A stretch of 64,000 nucleotides of DNA from an uncultured Sulfitobacter sp. (GCA_947501805.1 CANMXJ010000004.1:186001-250000), one strand, 5' to 3'. Shown: positions 13,051 through 22,708, numbered from the stretch's first letter. The notes: generated by a model not told the origin, from the letters alone. Translations and numbers: made by a program.

Positions 13051-13829
13051 TTCGGTGTCAGAAAGTGGCGGCCGGTGTCGGCCATGACAAAATCAACAAT
13101 CTGGCTAACGTAGTCACTCTCGGTTTCCTCGCCCAGACGGTTGGCACGCTCGTGAAATGTCCCCTCGCCCTGTGCCAGCATCTGAAACGCGGCGCGCAAT
13201 GCAGTGATGTCAGCACGTGCAACTCCACGCCGCTTGAGACCGACAAGGTTCAAGCCGTCCAGCTCGCCGCGCGGCGCCTGTACCAGTCCGTATGGGATCA
13301 CGTCATTTGTTACCATTGTAACAGCCCCGATTATGGCCCCCTGGCCAATGCGCACAAACTGGTGGATGCCCGCCAATCCGCCGATGATCACGTCATCTTC
13401 GATGACGCAATGCCCAGCCACGGCAGCCGAATTTACCACAATCACACGATCCCCAAGGATTGCGTCATGGGCAATATGGCAACCCGCCATGAACAGGCCG
13501 TCATCCCCGATTTTCGTCAAACCGCCACCACCTTCGGTGCCGCAGTTCATCGTGACATGCTCGCGGATGCGGTTGCGTTTGCCGATCACCAACCGGGTGG
13601 CCTCGCCCTTGAATTTCAAGTCCTGCGGGATTTCACCAATCACCGCAAATGAGAAAATCACCGTGTCTTCGCCGACCTCGGTACGCCCCTTCACAACGGC
13701 ATGGGATTTCAGTTCGACATCAGCCTTTAAAACGACCTCGGAGCCAACCAGGCAAAAAGGACCGATCACAACCGAGGGATCAACCTGTGCGCCCTCTTCA
13801 ATCACCGCTGAGGGGTGGATATTGCTCAT
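13047..13829 (-). CDS. lpxA: UDP-N-acetylglucosamine acyltransferase
   Basis: A 260-residue left-handed beta-helix protein with hexapeptide repeats throughout the first two thirds ([20 protein letters not shown] and similar) and the LpxA-type helical C-terminus. The catalytic-region His is in the segment MAGCHIAHD. It transfers a 3-hydroxyacyl chain from ACP to UDP-GlcNAc, the first step of lipid A synthesis. It overlaps fabZ and lpxI by four bases each, so translation is coupled. Confidence 0.96.
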   Translation of the reverse strand: MSNIHPSAVIEEGAQVDPSVVIGPFCLVGSEVVLKADVELKSHAVVKGRTEVGEDTVIFSFAVIGEIPQDLKFKGEATRLVIGKRNRIREHVTMNCGTEGGGGLTKIGDDGLFMAGCHIAHDAILGDRVIVVNSAAVAGHCVIEDDVIIGGLAGIHQFVRIGQGAIIGAVTMVTNDVIPYGLVQAPRGELDGLNLVGLKRRGVARADITALRAAFQMLAQGEGTFHERANRLGEETESDYVSQIVDFVMADTGRHFLTPK

Positions 13830-14287
13830 TTCGGCAAGTCCAGCATCGCCATGAATTCGGCTTCTGCCGCCATTTCGCCCTCGACCGTGGCCACACCGGA
13901 AAACTTCCAGATTTTGCCACCCGCTTTGCCACGCAAGGTCTTGAGGTCCATGCGCAACACGTCTCCGGGGACAACCTTGCGACGGAACTTGCAGTTGTCG
14001 ATGGACATGAAGTAGATCAGCATTTCCTTGTCCATCTGCTCAAGCGCGACGCCAACCATGACACCGGCTGTCTGTGCCATTGCCTCGACAATTGTAACAC
14101 CAGGCATGATGGGTGTGCCAGGGAAATGACCCTGAAAATGCGGCTCGTTCATCGTAACGTTTTTGTAGCCAACGGCGGATTGCGTGCCGTTGATCTCTTC
14201 GACCTTATCAACCAGCAAGAACGGATAGCGGTGGGGCAAGATGCGCTGGATCATCTGGATATCGGCGCGTTGGGTCTGGTCGCTCAT
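13826..14287 (-). CDS. fabZ: 3-hydroxyacyl-ACP dehydratase FabZ
   Basis: A 153-residue hot-dog fold enzyme. HRYPFLLVD and the active-site block [19 protein letters not shown], with the catalytic His and Glu, are intact. FabZ dehydrates 3-hydroxyacyl-ACP in fatty acid elongation and competes with LpxA for hydroxymyristoyl-ACP. The two genes are coupled here by an ATGA overlap. It follows skp by 81 bases. Confidence 0.97.
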   Translation of the reverse strand: MSDQTQRADIQMIQRILPHRYPFLLVDKVEEINGTQSAVGYKNVTMNEPHFQGHFPGTPIMPGVTIVEAMAQTAGVMVGVALEQMDKEMLIYFMSIDNCKFRRKVVPGDVLRMDLKTLRGKAGGKIWKFSGVATVEGEMAAEAEFMAMLDLPK

Positions 14288-14368
14288 GCGGGTGTCCTTT
14301 GGTTTTCATGCTCGTCTGTGACGGCTATCAATTTCGCGCAAACGGGGCAAGCGTGGCACAGCTTGCCG

Positions 14369-14935
14369 CTAGGGCTGCGTTGGCTCGGATCCGCTGCCCA
14401 ATGTTTCGTTCAGCAAGTCAATTGCATCTTCTGTAATTTCAATCGCGGAGGAGCTGACAAACACTGAACGCAGTTCGAGAATAACGGCCGCATCGGCACT
14501 GCGCATCAACCGCTCCAGAACAGGGGCGGCCGCACTCAGAAAGACCTCGCGCTCTTGTTCCAGCAAGTCATTCAACGCCCGCCCCTTGGCTACCTGTGCC
14601 TCGCGGGTAGCCTGCACCTTGTCGTCGAATTCATCCGCCAATGCGCGAAACTCTTCCGCCTCCATGGTCGACCGAATGTCCGTCAATCTGCGCTCTTCCG
14701 CTTCAAGATCAGCTTCGATCCTGCGGTTTTCTGCGGCAAGTTCTGCACCTGCTCTTTCGATTTCGGCCGCGACGCGCTGACCAAAGGCGCTCTCAAGAAA
14801 CAGCCGTTCAGAATCGATAGTAAGCACCGGGCTGATTACGCTGCCTCGACCCAGATCACTTTGTTGCGCAAAAGCAATGCCCGCCGACCCGATCAGGGCC
14901 AGCAGGGCAAGAAAATGGAGCGCGGTGCGCTGCAT
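14369..14935 (-). CDS. skp: OmpH/Skp-family periplasmic chaperone
   Basis: A 188-residue protein with a clear signal peptide (cleavage near residue 24, after AGIAFA) and a long charged coiled-coil middle rich in Glu, Ala and Arg. This is the Skp/OmpH layout, and it lies five bases downstream of bamA. Skp holds unfolded outer-membrane proteins in the periplasm and passes them to the BAM complex. Sequence conservation in this family is low, so the call relies partly on position between bamA and fabZ, where skp normally sits. Confidence 0.88.
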   Translation of the reverse strand: MQRTALHFLALLALIGSAGIAFAQQSDLGRGSVISPVLTIDSERLFLESAFGQRVAAEIERAGAELAAENRRIEADLEAEERRLTDIRSTMEAEEFRALADEFDDKVQATREAQVAKGRALNDLLEQEREVFLSAAAPVLERLMRSADAAVILELRSVFVSSSAIEITEDAIDLLNETLGSGSEPTQP

Positions 14936-14940
14936 CGGGA

Positions 14941-17325
14941 TCAGAACTGGGTGCGCAGCGTGACCTCGAAGGACTGCTCTTCGTCAAAGTCTTCGCTTTT
15001 CAACGCCTTGGAGAAGTTGAACTGCAGCGGGCCAACAGGTGTTTCCCAGAACAAAGATACGCCGACAACATGGCGGAACGATCCACCCTCGCCTACGATA
15101 TTCCCGCCATTGAAGTTCACATCATCCAGATCCCAAAGGTTCGCCACGTCATAGAACACACCACCGGAGATGCCATATTCTTCGGGCAAGCCAAGCGGGA
15201 ATTCCGCCTCGAAACGGGCCGCAAGGTAAAGGTTGCCGCCAAGAGGGTCATTTGTGGAGCCGCTGATGTCACGCGCGCCAATGCCGCCGGGTTCAAAACC
15301 GCGAATGATGGATGGCCCCAAAAGAAAGCGGTCCACGACGCGGTTGGTGCCTTCCTGCCAAGCCAATGCACCACCCTCGAGGGAGGCACGCAGTGTTACA
15401 TCTTCGTTAAAGACCCGCTTTTCGCCCGTAACCTTGGCTGTGGTCTTGATATACTTACTGTCCCCACCCAGTCCGGCAAAATCCTGACTGAACTGGAACA
15501 ACACACCCGCGGTCGGATCCAACCCGGCGCGGCGCGTGTCATAGGTGTATTCATAGCCAATGGCCGATGACCACTGAGGACCAGCTGCGATATCACCGCC
15601 GATAGTTGGCCCGTGTTCGGCCGGATCACGTGCCAACATCTCGATTTCTTCTGCCGTGTAACGCAGGGACAAACGTCCGTTTTCACTAAGCGGGAAAGAC
15701 AAGGAAGGCTGAAAGATCAACCGGTTGGAATCATAGGACGCAAAGGACGAATTGGTTTCGGCGTAATCAAGGTTCAGACCAAACGCCAGATCACGGCCAA
15801 GCAGGGCCGGTTCGATAAAGGTGATGCCATAGCGCGTTGCATCTTCGGCGGTTGACAAGGAAAGCGTAAGTTTCTGCCCACGCCCAAGAAAGTTCTCCTC
15901 GGCAAAGCTGATCGCGACACCAAAACCATCGTTGTTGGAGAAGGAGCCACCAAAGTTCAGGGAACCTGTCGGTTTTTCCTCGACATCAACATCAATGACA
16001 ACCTGTTCCCCGCTGCTGCCCTCGCGGGCGTTCACTTGGGCGGTCTCAAAATAGTTTAGGGCGCGGATACGCTCGGCGGCCTGACGGATTTCGCGCGGGT
16101 TGAAGGGGTCGCCTTCTACACTGTCAATCTGACGTCGGATCACACGATCAAGCGTGGTTGTGTTACCCTCGATATCAATGCGTTCGACAAAAACCCGCGG
16201 CCCGCGTGTGATGACATAGGTCACATCCAGCGTCAGATCGCGGTCATTGCGCGTGACACGTGGCTCAACCCGCATGAAATCAACACCATCGCGGATTGCC
16301 TGACGTTCAAGGCGGGCGATATCCGCTTCAACCACGGTTGGGGAATAGACCACGCCGGGGCGCACTTTAACGATTTTGCGGTAGGTTGCAGCATCTACAT
16401 TCGGCATCTCGGACACAAGGTCAACCGCGCCAAATTTGAACTGTTGCCCCTCAACAATGTTGTAAGAAACAAAAAAGCCGTCGCGCTCCTGCGTCAACTC
16501 GCCGTTGACGGCCGTTGTGCGCATGTCGACATAACCCCGTGAAAGGTAGAAATCGCGCAGCAACTGTTTGTCGACCTCGACCTGCCCTTCAACAAACGTA
16601 TCCCGGCGCACCAAACGGCGGAACAAACCCGCCTGTTTGGTACCCAGAACACGACGCAGACGGCGGTCAGAGTATTTGCGGTTGCCGACGAAACTCAAAC
16701 GCTCGATCTCGACGTTGTCGCCTTCAAAAATTTCAAACACGAGATCAACGCGATTCTGATTGCGTTTGATGATGCGGGGTTGCACGCGTGCGGCGATCCG
16801 CCCATCGGAATTATAGGCTTCTGCAATGGCAGCAGCGTCCGCTTCGGCTTGGGCAGGGTTGAACACCCGCCGCTCCGTTGTTTCCACCAATTGTTCCAGC
16901 ACATCATCCTTGATGCGCTTGTTGCCCTCAAAGCGGACGCGGTTCACCGTTGGCAGTTCGACAACGGAGATCACCAGCGTGCCGCCGCGTGGCTCGATCT
17001 CTACGGTTTCGAACAGACCGGAATTCTGCAGCTTTTGATATGCATCATTCAACTGACCGCCCGAAACGGGTTGGCCGCGACTGATTCCAGCTTGCCTGAG
17101 GATCGCGCTGTCGCCAATCCGCTCATTGCCATTAATCTGGACCGAGTTGAATTGATATTGTTGCGCCTGAACAGGTGCGGTCGGCACCACCCAAGCTACT
17201 GACAACATTACACAAACGGAAGCGCCCCGAAGTGAATTGCCAAATGTCGCTTTTGGTGCCCGCTCGAAAGGCACACCGCCTCTTGTCGTCAGTCTCATGG
17301 TTACAACCCACTCTTTAGACTTCAT
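14941..17325 (-). CDS. bamA: Outer membrane protein assembly factor BamA
   Basis: This 794-residue protein has an extended signal peptide (hydrophobic stretch ending at QAQQ, near residue 55), five POTRA domains, and a C-terminal 16-strand barrel that includes the L6 motif region VDRFLLGPSIIRGFEPGGIG and ends in TLRTQF, with the terminal Phe typical of outer-membrane proteins. BamA folds and inserts beta-barrel proteins. ATG 17325 has AGGGA upstream; an in-frame ATG at 17298 is an alternative. Homologues normally follow rseP directly. Here trmL and two small reading frames lie between. Confidence 0.96.
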   Translation of the reverse strand: MKSKEWVVTMRLTTRGGVPFERAPKATFGNSLRGASVCVMLSVAWVVPTAPVQAQQYQFNSVQINGNERIGDSAILRQAGISRGQPVSGGQLNDAYQKLQNSGLFETVEIEPRGGTLVISVVELPTVNRVRFEGNKRIKDDVLEQLVETTERRVFNPAQAEADAAAIAEAYNSDGRIAARVQPRIIKRNQNRVDLVFEIFEGDNVEIERLSFVGNRKYSDRRLRRVLGTKQAGLFRRLVRRDTFVEGQVEVDKQLLRDFYLSRGYVDMRTTAVNGELTQERDGFFVSYNIVEGQQFKFGAVDLVSEMPNVDAATYRKIVKVRPGVVYSPTVVEADIARLERQAIRDGVDFMRVEPRVTRNDRDLTLDVTYVITRGPRVFVERIDIEGNTTTLDRVIRRQIDSVEGDPFNPREIRQAAERIRALNYFETAQVNAREGSSGEQVVIDVDVEEKPTGSLNFGGSFSNNDGFGVAISFAEENFLGRGQKLTLSLSTAEDATRYGITFIEPALLGRDLAFGLNLDYAETNSSFASYDSNRLIFQPSLSFPLSENGRLSLRYTAEEIEMLARDPAEHGPTIGGDIAAGPQWSSAIGYEYTYDTRRAGLDPTAGVLFQFSQDFAGLGGDSKYIKTTAKVTGEKRVFNEDVTLRASLEGGALAWQEGTNRVVDRFLLGPSIIRGFEPGGIGARDISGSTNDPLGGNLYLAARFEAEFPLGLPEEYGISGGVFYDVANLWDLDDVNFNGGNIVGEGGSFRHVVGVSLFWETPVGPLQFNFSKALKSEDFDEEQSFEVTLRTQF

Positions 17326-17440
17326 TATGTCCCTGAGTACTCAGGTTGTGAGGGTTTGTCAAAACACCGACACGCAAAAATGCACTACATTATGCAGTGC
17401 ATTTCAGGTTTGGAACATCATGCTGTAGGATGGTGGTTGA

Positions 17441-17566
17441 TCAGAGTGATCCGACAAAGGCACCTGCGGCAAGCGCCGTCGCGATGACCGCCACGTACAA
17501 CACGCGATCCCAGTTGAGATCCATCAACAGGCTCAGGCCCCGATAGGATTTTTGAATCGTTTGCAT
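17441..17566 (-). CDS. Small 41-residue single-pass membrane peptide
   Basis: The minus strand encodes MQTIQKSYRGLSLLMDLNWD followed by a hydrophobic helix (RVLYVAVIATALAAGAFVG) and a stop. A good ribosome binding site (AAGGAG) lies eight bases before the ATG. It sits alone between bamA and trmL, about 115 bases before the bamA start, on the same strand. Size, single helix and start signal support a real gene. No function can be assigned. It is unrelated in sequence to the LexA-boxed peptide at 4107 beyond being a small one-helix protein. Confidence 0.65.
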   Translation of the reverse strand: MQTIQKSYRGLSLLMDLNWDRVLYVAVIATALAAGAFVGSL

Positions 17567-17606
17567 GACTTGCTCCTTGTGGCAGTGAAAGATGCCTAGC
17601 AAGGGA

Positions 17607-17942
17607 TTAAGGCGTGAATTTGACGAAATGTGGCGGGAATGGGGCGGAATGCGAAATGAGCGTGTTTACGCCTTCTGATGTCTTGTCCGGTCGCGGGCTT
17701 CGGCAAAGCACCCAATCCCTAACCGGGCCAAAGCAACCAAAGCCAGCACGCCAATACAAAGCCACTCCAAGAAATGTATTTACGGAGCAGGCTGATTGTG
17801 AGCGTAGAAATTGAACACAATTGTAGAAACCATCGGCATTCACATAAACCGGAGCTTGTCGTTTAACAGCGTCTATATCCTCTGCTTCCGCCGCTTGATC
17901 CGCACTCAAGAATAGTACCAATCCCAGACCCGTTGTCAGCAA
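17607..17942 (-). CDS. Doubtful hypothetical reading frame after trmL
   Basis: A 111-codon frame starting with TTG, in the same frame as trmL and directly beyond its TAG stop. The first ~20 residues (LTTGLGLVLFLSADQAAEAED) look like the core and cleavage region of a signal peptide, and there are several cysteines. The rest looks less protein-like, with no convincing ribosome binding site. It could be a small secreted protein, a decayed gene, or chance. The competing plus-strand frame at 17614-17814 is no better. It fills the only large gap in the envelope operon. Confidence 0.3.
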   Translation of the reverse strand: MLTTGLGLVLFLSADQAAEAEDIDAVKRQAPVYVNADGFYNCVQFLRSQSACSVNTFLGVALYWRAGFGCFGPVRDWVLCRSPRPDKTSEGVNTLISHSAPFPPHFVKFTP

Positions 17943-17975
17943 ACTCTGCAGTGCTTTTCCGCTCGACGTCTTGGC

Positions 17976-18434
17976 CTACCCGACCAGTTGCGTGCGCATG
18001 GCTTGATAAACCACCGCAGTCGCAACATTGGCGAGGTTCAGGGAGCGCACAAGCGGATTACGCATGGGCAGATTGAAAACCCTGTCTTCCGATCCCCGCA
18101 GGATTTGCGCCGGAAGCCCGGCAGATTCGCAGCCAAAAACCAGAAAACAATCAGGTTGATAGACAGGTTCAAAAACGCTCTGCGCGCCATGTTCTTCGAA
18201 GAAGTACAGAGCGTCGTGCGCAGGCTGGCGCACCGTCAGGAAATCCTGCCAGTTGTCATATTCGCTTAGGTGAACGTGCTTCCAGTAATCTGTGCCCGCA
18301 CGCCGCACAGATTTTTCGTCGAGCGAGAAACCGTAGGGCTTGATCAGGATCAGTTCCATGTCCATCGCAACACAGGTCCGCCCGATCGCCCCCGTATTGA
18401 ACGGGATTTCAGGGGTCACAAGGACCACTTTCAT
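17976..18434 (-). CDS. trmL: tRNA (cytidine(34)-2'-O)-methyltransferase TrmL
   Basis: A 152-residue SPOUT-class methyltransferase beginning MKVVLVTPEIPFNTG. The SPOUT knot signatures are intact: VFGCESAGLP, and the C-terminal NLPMRNPLVRSLNLANVA. TrmL methylates the wobble ribose of tRNA-Leu isoacceptors. I start at the ATG at 18434 because homologues begin here; the frame is open further upstream to 18518. It is on the same strand between rseP and bamA, an unusual interruption of a normally tight pair, and lies 99 bases after the rseP stop. Confidence 0.92.
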   Translation of the reverse strand: MKVVLVTPEIPFNTGAIGRTCVAMDMELILIKPYGFSLDEKSVRRAGTDYWKHVHLSEYDNWQDFLTVRQPAHDALYFFEEHGAQSVFEPVYQPDCFLVFGCESAGLPAQILRGSEDRVFNLPMRNPLVRSLNLANVATAVVYQAMRTQLVG

Positions 18435-18533
18435 GCAAGGCTCAGGCATAGAAGGCGACGTCTTTCCGGCTCGCAAGCGGGGCAGTGTCCGGATGATCCC
18501 GACCCCTGCTCTCAGCAACTTGGATTTGTAAAA

Positions 18534-19880
18534 TCAGGGACAGAACAAATCGTTTCCTAATGCAAACACCATCAAGGACAGCACCAAAGCCAGACCAATG
18601 GTCATCAGCACCCGTAACGCCTTGTCGCTTGGCGGCTTACCCGTCACTGCCTCATAGGCATAAAAAGTCAGGTGGCCACCATCGAGTGCTGGGATCGGGA
18701 ACAGGTTCAACAGGCCCACCGCCGTGCTCAGCACCGCGATGAAGTAGATGAAAGACTGCGCGCCCTGACTTGCCATCGCTCCGGAGGCCTGTGCAATGCC
18801 GACAGGCCCGCTCAGGTTACATGTGCTGATATTTCCGATGATCATTTCGCGCAAACCCGAAATGGAGCCTGTGATGATCCGCCAAGTGTTTTCAACGCCC
18901 CCCACCAGAGCTTCGCCAACTCCGGGTGTGTCCGTGGCGGCCTCGAAAGCCATACCACCTGCGATACCGATGCGCAGGGCTTGCTTGAAGGTGCCATCGG
19001 GCTGCGGTTCATCCACTTTTTTCGGTGTCATCGTAAAGTTGAACATCTCGCCCGCGCGCCACACGCTCAGCGCAAGTGGGGCACCGTCTGAACCTTCGAC
19101 TGCGTCTTTGAGTTGCGAAAACGCGTAGACATCATTGCCGTTGATCGCGGTGATAACATCCCCTGGTTCCAGCCCTGCACTGATCGCGGCGGATTGTGGC
19201 ATCACTTGCAGCACCAAGGGCGGCAGCAAATACGGCCCCTCGACCGAGATTTCCTGACCGTTGCGGCGCACATCATAATCAAGCGTCGGTGTTGTGGGCA
19301 GTGCTTTAATAAACTGTGAATACTCCGGATCAGCCGCAGGAATGGCCACCCCATTGATCCCCAGCACCTCGTCGCCAGCCCTCATTTCCACGTTACCCTG
19401 TGGCAGTGCGCGCACCTCGCCGATGGTCAACGGGTCGCGTGGCACGCCTGATGTGTAAGCCACTGCAAAGAATATCAGAATTGACATCGCAAAATTGAAC
19501 GCGGGCCCCGCAGCAACTGTTAGTGCACGCGCCCAAAGCGGGGCACCATGCATGGTATGACGGGCAGCCTCGGGATCATCGGCGACAGCGGCCATGGCCT
19601 CTTCGTCTTTGCCGGAGGCCGCGTTCGCATCGCCTGCAAATTTCACATACCCGCCGAATGGAAGGGCAGCGATTTGCCATTTGGTGCCGTGTTTGTCATT
19701 GCCGGACCACAGTACAGGCCCGAAACCAAGGCTGAACACATCCGCCTTGATGCCGCACCACCGACCTACAATGTAGTGGCCATACTCATGAATCGCGACA
19801 ATCACCGAGAGCGCGATAACAAAAGCAACCAACGTCCAGATCACGCCGCCAAATTGCGGTAACAGCCCAACAATATCCAA
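18534..19880 (-). CDS. rseP: RIP metalloprotease RseP (site-2 protease)
   Basis: A 448-residue integral membrane protease. The zinc motif HEYGH is at residues 31-35 in the first membrane helix, PDZ domains occupy the periplasmic middle (ENP-type loops such as PGDVITAINGNDVY), and the NLFPIPALDGG motif lies near the C-terminus with two further helices. RseP cleaves anti-sigma factors and leftover signal peptides within the membrane. It lies four bases after dxr, and belongs to the uppS-cdsA-dxr-rseP run. Confidence 0.96.
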   Translation of the reverse strand: MDIVGLLPQFGGVIWTLVAFVIALSVIVAIHEYGHYIVGRWCGIKADVFSLGFGPVLWSGNDKHGTKWQIAALPFGGYVKFAGDANAASGKDEEAMAAVADDPEAARHTMHGAPLWARALTVAAGPAFNFAMSILIFFAVAYTSGVPRDPLTIGEVRALPQGNVEMRAGDEVLGINGVAIPAADPEYSQFIKALPTTPTLDYDVRRNGQEISVEGPYLLPPLVLQVMPQSAAISAGLEPGDVITAINGNDVYAFSQLKDAVEGSDGAPLALSVWRAGEMFNFTMTPKKVDEPQPDGTFKQALRIGIAGGMAFEAATDTPGVGEALVGGVENTWRIITGSISGLREMIIGNISTCNLSGPVGIAQASGAMASQGAQSFIYFIAVLSTAVGLLNLFPIPALDGGHLTFYAYEAVTGKPPSDKALRVLMTIGLALVLSLMVFALGNDLFCP

Positions 19881-19884
19881 AACA

Positions 19885-21060
19885 CTACCCTGCTCTTTTG
19901 TGAATGGCAGCTTTTGCCGCCTTACGTGCCAAATGGTCTACTTGGAGCACGTTATCAAGGGTCATGGTGGCATCAATATGACCATCTGACGCGAACATCT
20001 GGGCCAAAGTGTCTTCGACGACATGCGCCATTTGCGGGAAATTGATCTGGCGGGCGATGAAACCATCCAGCGCAGTTTCCTTGGCCGCGTTGAAAACCGC
20101 CCCCGTCATGCCGCCCGCTTGCATCGTTTCACGGGCAAGGCGCAGGGCGGGCCAGCGGACCTCATCAGGGGCGCGGAACTCAAAAGTGCCAATGGCGGCC
20201 AAATCTAAGCGTTCAACCGGTAGATGTTTGCGTTCAGGATGATGCAGCGCAAATCCGATCGCGTGGCGCATATCAGGTGGGCCGACATGCGCCATTAGGG
20301 CACCATCATTGAAACCGACAAGCGCATGGATCATGGATTGCGGGTGGACAAGGACTTCGATTTGCTCGGGTGAGACGTGGAAAAACTCATGTGTTTCAAT
20401 GATCTCCATCGCTTTGTTGAACATGGATGCACTGTCGATCGTGATCCGCTGCCCCATGTCCCAATTCGGGTGGCTTGAAGCCTGATCCAAAGTTGCTTCT
20501 GCCAGTTTTTCAAGTGGCCAGTCGCGAAACGCGCCGCCGCTTGCGGTTATGATGATCCGCTCGACGGAGGCGATATCCTCCCCGATCAACGCCTGAAAGA
20601 TCGCGGAATGTTCACTGTCTACGGGTAAGATACGTGTGCCGTACTTCTGCGCGGTGTCCAGCAGCAGCTTACCGGCACAAACCAGCGATTCCTTGTTGGC
20701 CAGTGCCAGTGTTGTGCCCTGCTCAAGTGCGGCCAGTCCCGGCGCAAGACCCGCAGCCCCCACAATCGCGGACATGATCCAATCGGCGGGACGGCTGGCA
20801 CATTCGGTGATCGCGCTTGTCCCCGCTGCCGCTTCCACACCGGAGCCTGCTAGAGCTGCGCGCAAGTCATCCAGCAGGTTTTCATGGGCCGTGACAGCCA
20901 CATCTGCCCTGAGAGCAATTGCGTCTTTTGCAAGTTGGGCGATGTTACCGGCCCCTGTCAGTGCCACCACGTCATAGTCATCAGGCGCACGGGCGATCAG
21001 ATCCAGTGTGTTTTGCCCGATTGACCCCGTGGCCCCCAGAATGCTGACACGTCGCGCCAT
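19885..21060 (-). CDS. dxr: 1-deoxy-D-xylulose-5-phosphate reductoisomerase
   Basis: A 391-residue enzyme with the NADPH-binding GATGSIGQNTLDL at the N-terminus, the metal/substrate segment VDSEHSAIFQ, ITASGGAFRDWP, and HPNWDMGQRITIDSA. It makes MEP from DXP, the committed step of the non-mevalonate isoprenoid pathway, feeding undecaprenyl phosphate made by neighbouring uppS. Four to five bases separate it from both cdsA and rseP, so the genes are almost certainly cotranscribed. Confidence 0.97.
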   Translation of the reverse strand: MARRVSILGATGSIGQNTLDLIARAPDDYDVVALTGAGNIAQLAKDAIALRADVAVTAHENLLDDLRAALAGSGVEAAAGTSAITECASRPADWIMSAIVGAAGLAPGLAALEQGTTLALANKESLVCAGKLLLDTAQKYGTRILPVDSEHSAIFQALIGEDIASVERIIITASGGAFRDWPLEKLAEATLDQASSHPNWDMGQRITIDSASMFNKAMEIIETHEFFHVSPEQIEVLVHPQSMIHALVGFNDGALMAHVGPPDMRHAIGFALHHPERKHLPVERLDLAAIGTFEFRAPDEVRWPALRLARETMQAGGMTGAVFNAAKETALDGFIARQINFPQMAHVVEDTLAQMFASDGHIDATMTLDNVLQVDHLARKAAKAAIHKRAG

Positions 21061-21064
21061 GTTT

Positions 21065-21859
21065 CTAATTCAAGCCGGGTGGGAAACCGATAAACTGACC
21101 GATCACCAGCAAGAACAATGCTGCACCCAGCATTCCGTCAAAACGGTCCATCAAACCGCCATGACCGGGGATCAGGTTAGAGCTGTCTTTGACCCCCATT
21201 TTCCGCTTCATACCGGATTCTGCGATGTCCCCCATTTGGGACGCCATCGAAACAGCAATCGAGATACCGATCAGTTGCAGACCAACCCCCGAGTTAATGG
21301 AAAACACCATCCCGACAATCGCGGCACCAAGCCACCCAAATGCCGTGCCGGACCATGTTTTCTTGGGTGAAACCGCAGGCCAGAACTTTGGGCCGCCAAT
21401 GATGCGCCCCGCAAAATATCCAACAACGTCTGTCACAACAACCACCAGCACCAGCCATAACATCCAGCCAAATCCGAGATCATCGCGCACCTGCATCATG
21501 CCGAAACCGGACAGCAGGATGACAACCGTAAACGACATGTAGATTGTCCGGTTCTGTTCAAGTTGACCAAATCCGATCAACGCAGGGGCCAACAGCACGG
21601 GCAACGCAAAGCCCACAGGCAGATAGATCGACAGAAACACCGCGACGCCTGTCAACGCGCCCATCTGCAACTGCAGATGACGCACGCCCGGACGCAGCAT
21701 GCCCACCAGTTCCCAAACCATCAGACCGCAAATCAGCGCTACCAGCGCATGAAAGACATGCCCCCCAAGTGCTATTCCGCCAAGGCCAATCACCACCATC
21801 GCAACCCCGGCCCCCATGCGCGGGCTTAGGTCGGACCATTTTTCGGACATGTTGCTCAT
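21065..21859 (-). CDS. cdsA: Phosphatidate cytidylyltransferase
   Basis: A 264-residue polytopic membrane protein with about seven or eight hydrophobic segments. The C-terminal CdsA signature is present: SQMGDIAESGMKRKMGVKDSS followed by PGHGGLMDRFD. It converts phosphatidic acid and CTP to CDP-diacylglycerol, precursor of all phospholipid head groups. The start at 21859 is 10 bases after uppS; an in-frame ATG at 21850 is equally possible. Confidence 0.95.
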   Translation of the reverse strand: MSNMSEKWSDLSPRMGAGVAMVVIGLGGIALGGHVFHALVALICGLMVWELVGMLRPGVRHLQLQMGALTGVAVFLSIYLPVGFALPVLLAPALIGFGQLEQNRTIYMSFTVVILLSGFGMMQVRDDLGFGWMLWLVLVVVVTDVVGYFAGRIIGGPKFWPAVSPKKTWSGTAFGWLGAAIVGMVFSINSGVGLQLIGISIAVSMASQMGDIAESGMKRKMGVKDSSNLIPGHGGLMDRFDGMLGAALFLLVIGQFIGFPPGLN

Positions 21860-21869
21860 TCAGGGTGCC

Positions 21870-22607
21870 TCATGTTTTTACCGCGCCAAAGCGGCGATCC
21901 CGCCCGCCGTAGGACGCACACAGCGCGCCAAACTCTTCACGGGTAAAATCGGGCCACAGGGTGTCAATGAATTCGTATTCTGCATAGGCAGACTGCCATA
22001 GCAGAAAATTGGAAATCCGCGCTTCGCCGCTGGTTCGGATTACAAGGTCCGGATCAGGTAAAACGTAAGTATCCAAGTACTTTGGAAGCGTTTCTTCATC
22101 TACGCTGGCGGGGTCCAATTGGCCGCTTGCCACATCTTGTGCAAGGCGCTGTGTGGCGCGGGCCACTTCGTCGCGTCCCCCGTAATTCAACGCGACCGTC
22201 AAATGTGTCGTAGAGTTTTCCGCAGTTGCCTCTTCCAGCTCGTTCATCAACTTGATCAGCTTTTTGTCGAGCCTGACCCGGTCCCCGATGAAACGAACCC
22301 GAACACCACGTTCGCGCAAATGCCGTGTTTCTTTGGAAATGTATCGGCGGAACAGCGTCATCAGGCCTGCAACTTCGACCTGTGTTCGTTTCCAGTTTTC
22401 GGTAGAGAACGCGAATATCGTCAGGTACTTGACCCCGAAATCGGGACAGGCCTCTACAATTTCGCGCACCCTTTTGGCACCTGCGTGGTGACCAAACAGA
22501 CGCGGCCGTCCGCGCTGCGTGGCCCAACGGCCGTTACCGTCCATGATGATCGCTACATGGCGCGGGCAACCTTCGACTATGTCGTCTTTGGGAAGTGCAT
22601 CAGTCAT
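21870..22607 (-). CDS. uppS: Undecaprenyl diphosphate synthase
   Basis: A 245-residue cis-prenyltransferase. IMDGNGRWA with catalytic Asp near residue 23 is intact, followed by HHAGAKRVREIVEAC, FAFSTENWKR and the C-terminal RTSGEARISNFLLWQSAYAE. It extends farnesyl diphosphate to the C55 carrier lipid used for peptidoglycan and polysaccharide. It begins the uppS-cdsA-dxr-rseP run, separated from frr by a strong terminator. Confidence 0.97.
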   Translation of the reverse strand: MTDALPKDDIVEGCPRHVAIIMDGNGRWATQRGRPRLFGHHAGAKRVREIVEACPDFGVKYLTIFAFSTENWKRTQVEVAGLMTLFRRYISKETRHLRERGVRVRFIGDRVRLDKKLIKLMNELEEATAENSTTHLTVALNYGGRDEVARATQRLAQDVASGQLDPASVDEETLPKYLDTYVLPDPDLVIRTSGEARISNFLLWQSAYAEYEFIDTLWPDFTREEFGALCASYGGRDRRFGAVKT

Positions 22608-22673
22608 TTCTCAGCGGCTCCAAGGGGAGGTGATTTGTAGATTTTCATCCGTGGCGGTACCCTTCGAACACGC

Positions 22674-22698
22674 AAAAACCCTCCAACGGAGGGTTTTT
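22674..22698. terminator. Perfect intrinsic terminator between frr and uppS
   Basis: An uninterrupted 11-bp stem (22674-22684 with 22688-22698) and a three-base loop AAC, with five T on either strand inside the stem arms. It begins 10 bases after the frr stop and should end the pyrH-frr transcript, so uppS and the genes after it need their own promoter or read-through. Confidence 0.85.
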
Positions 22699-22708
22699 AA
22701 GAGGCCGT

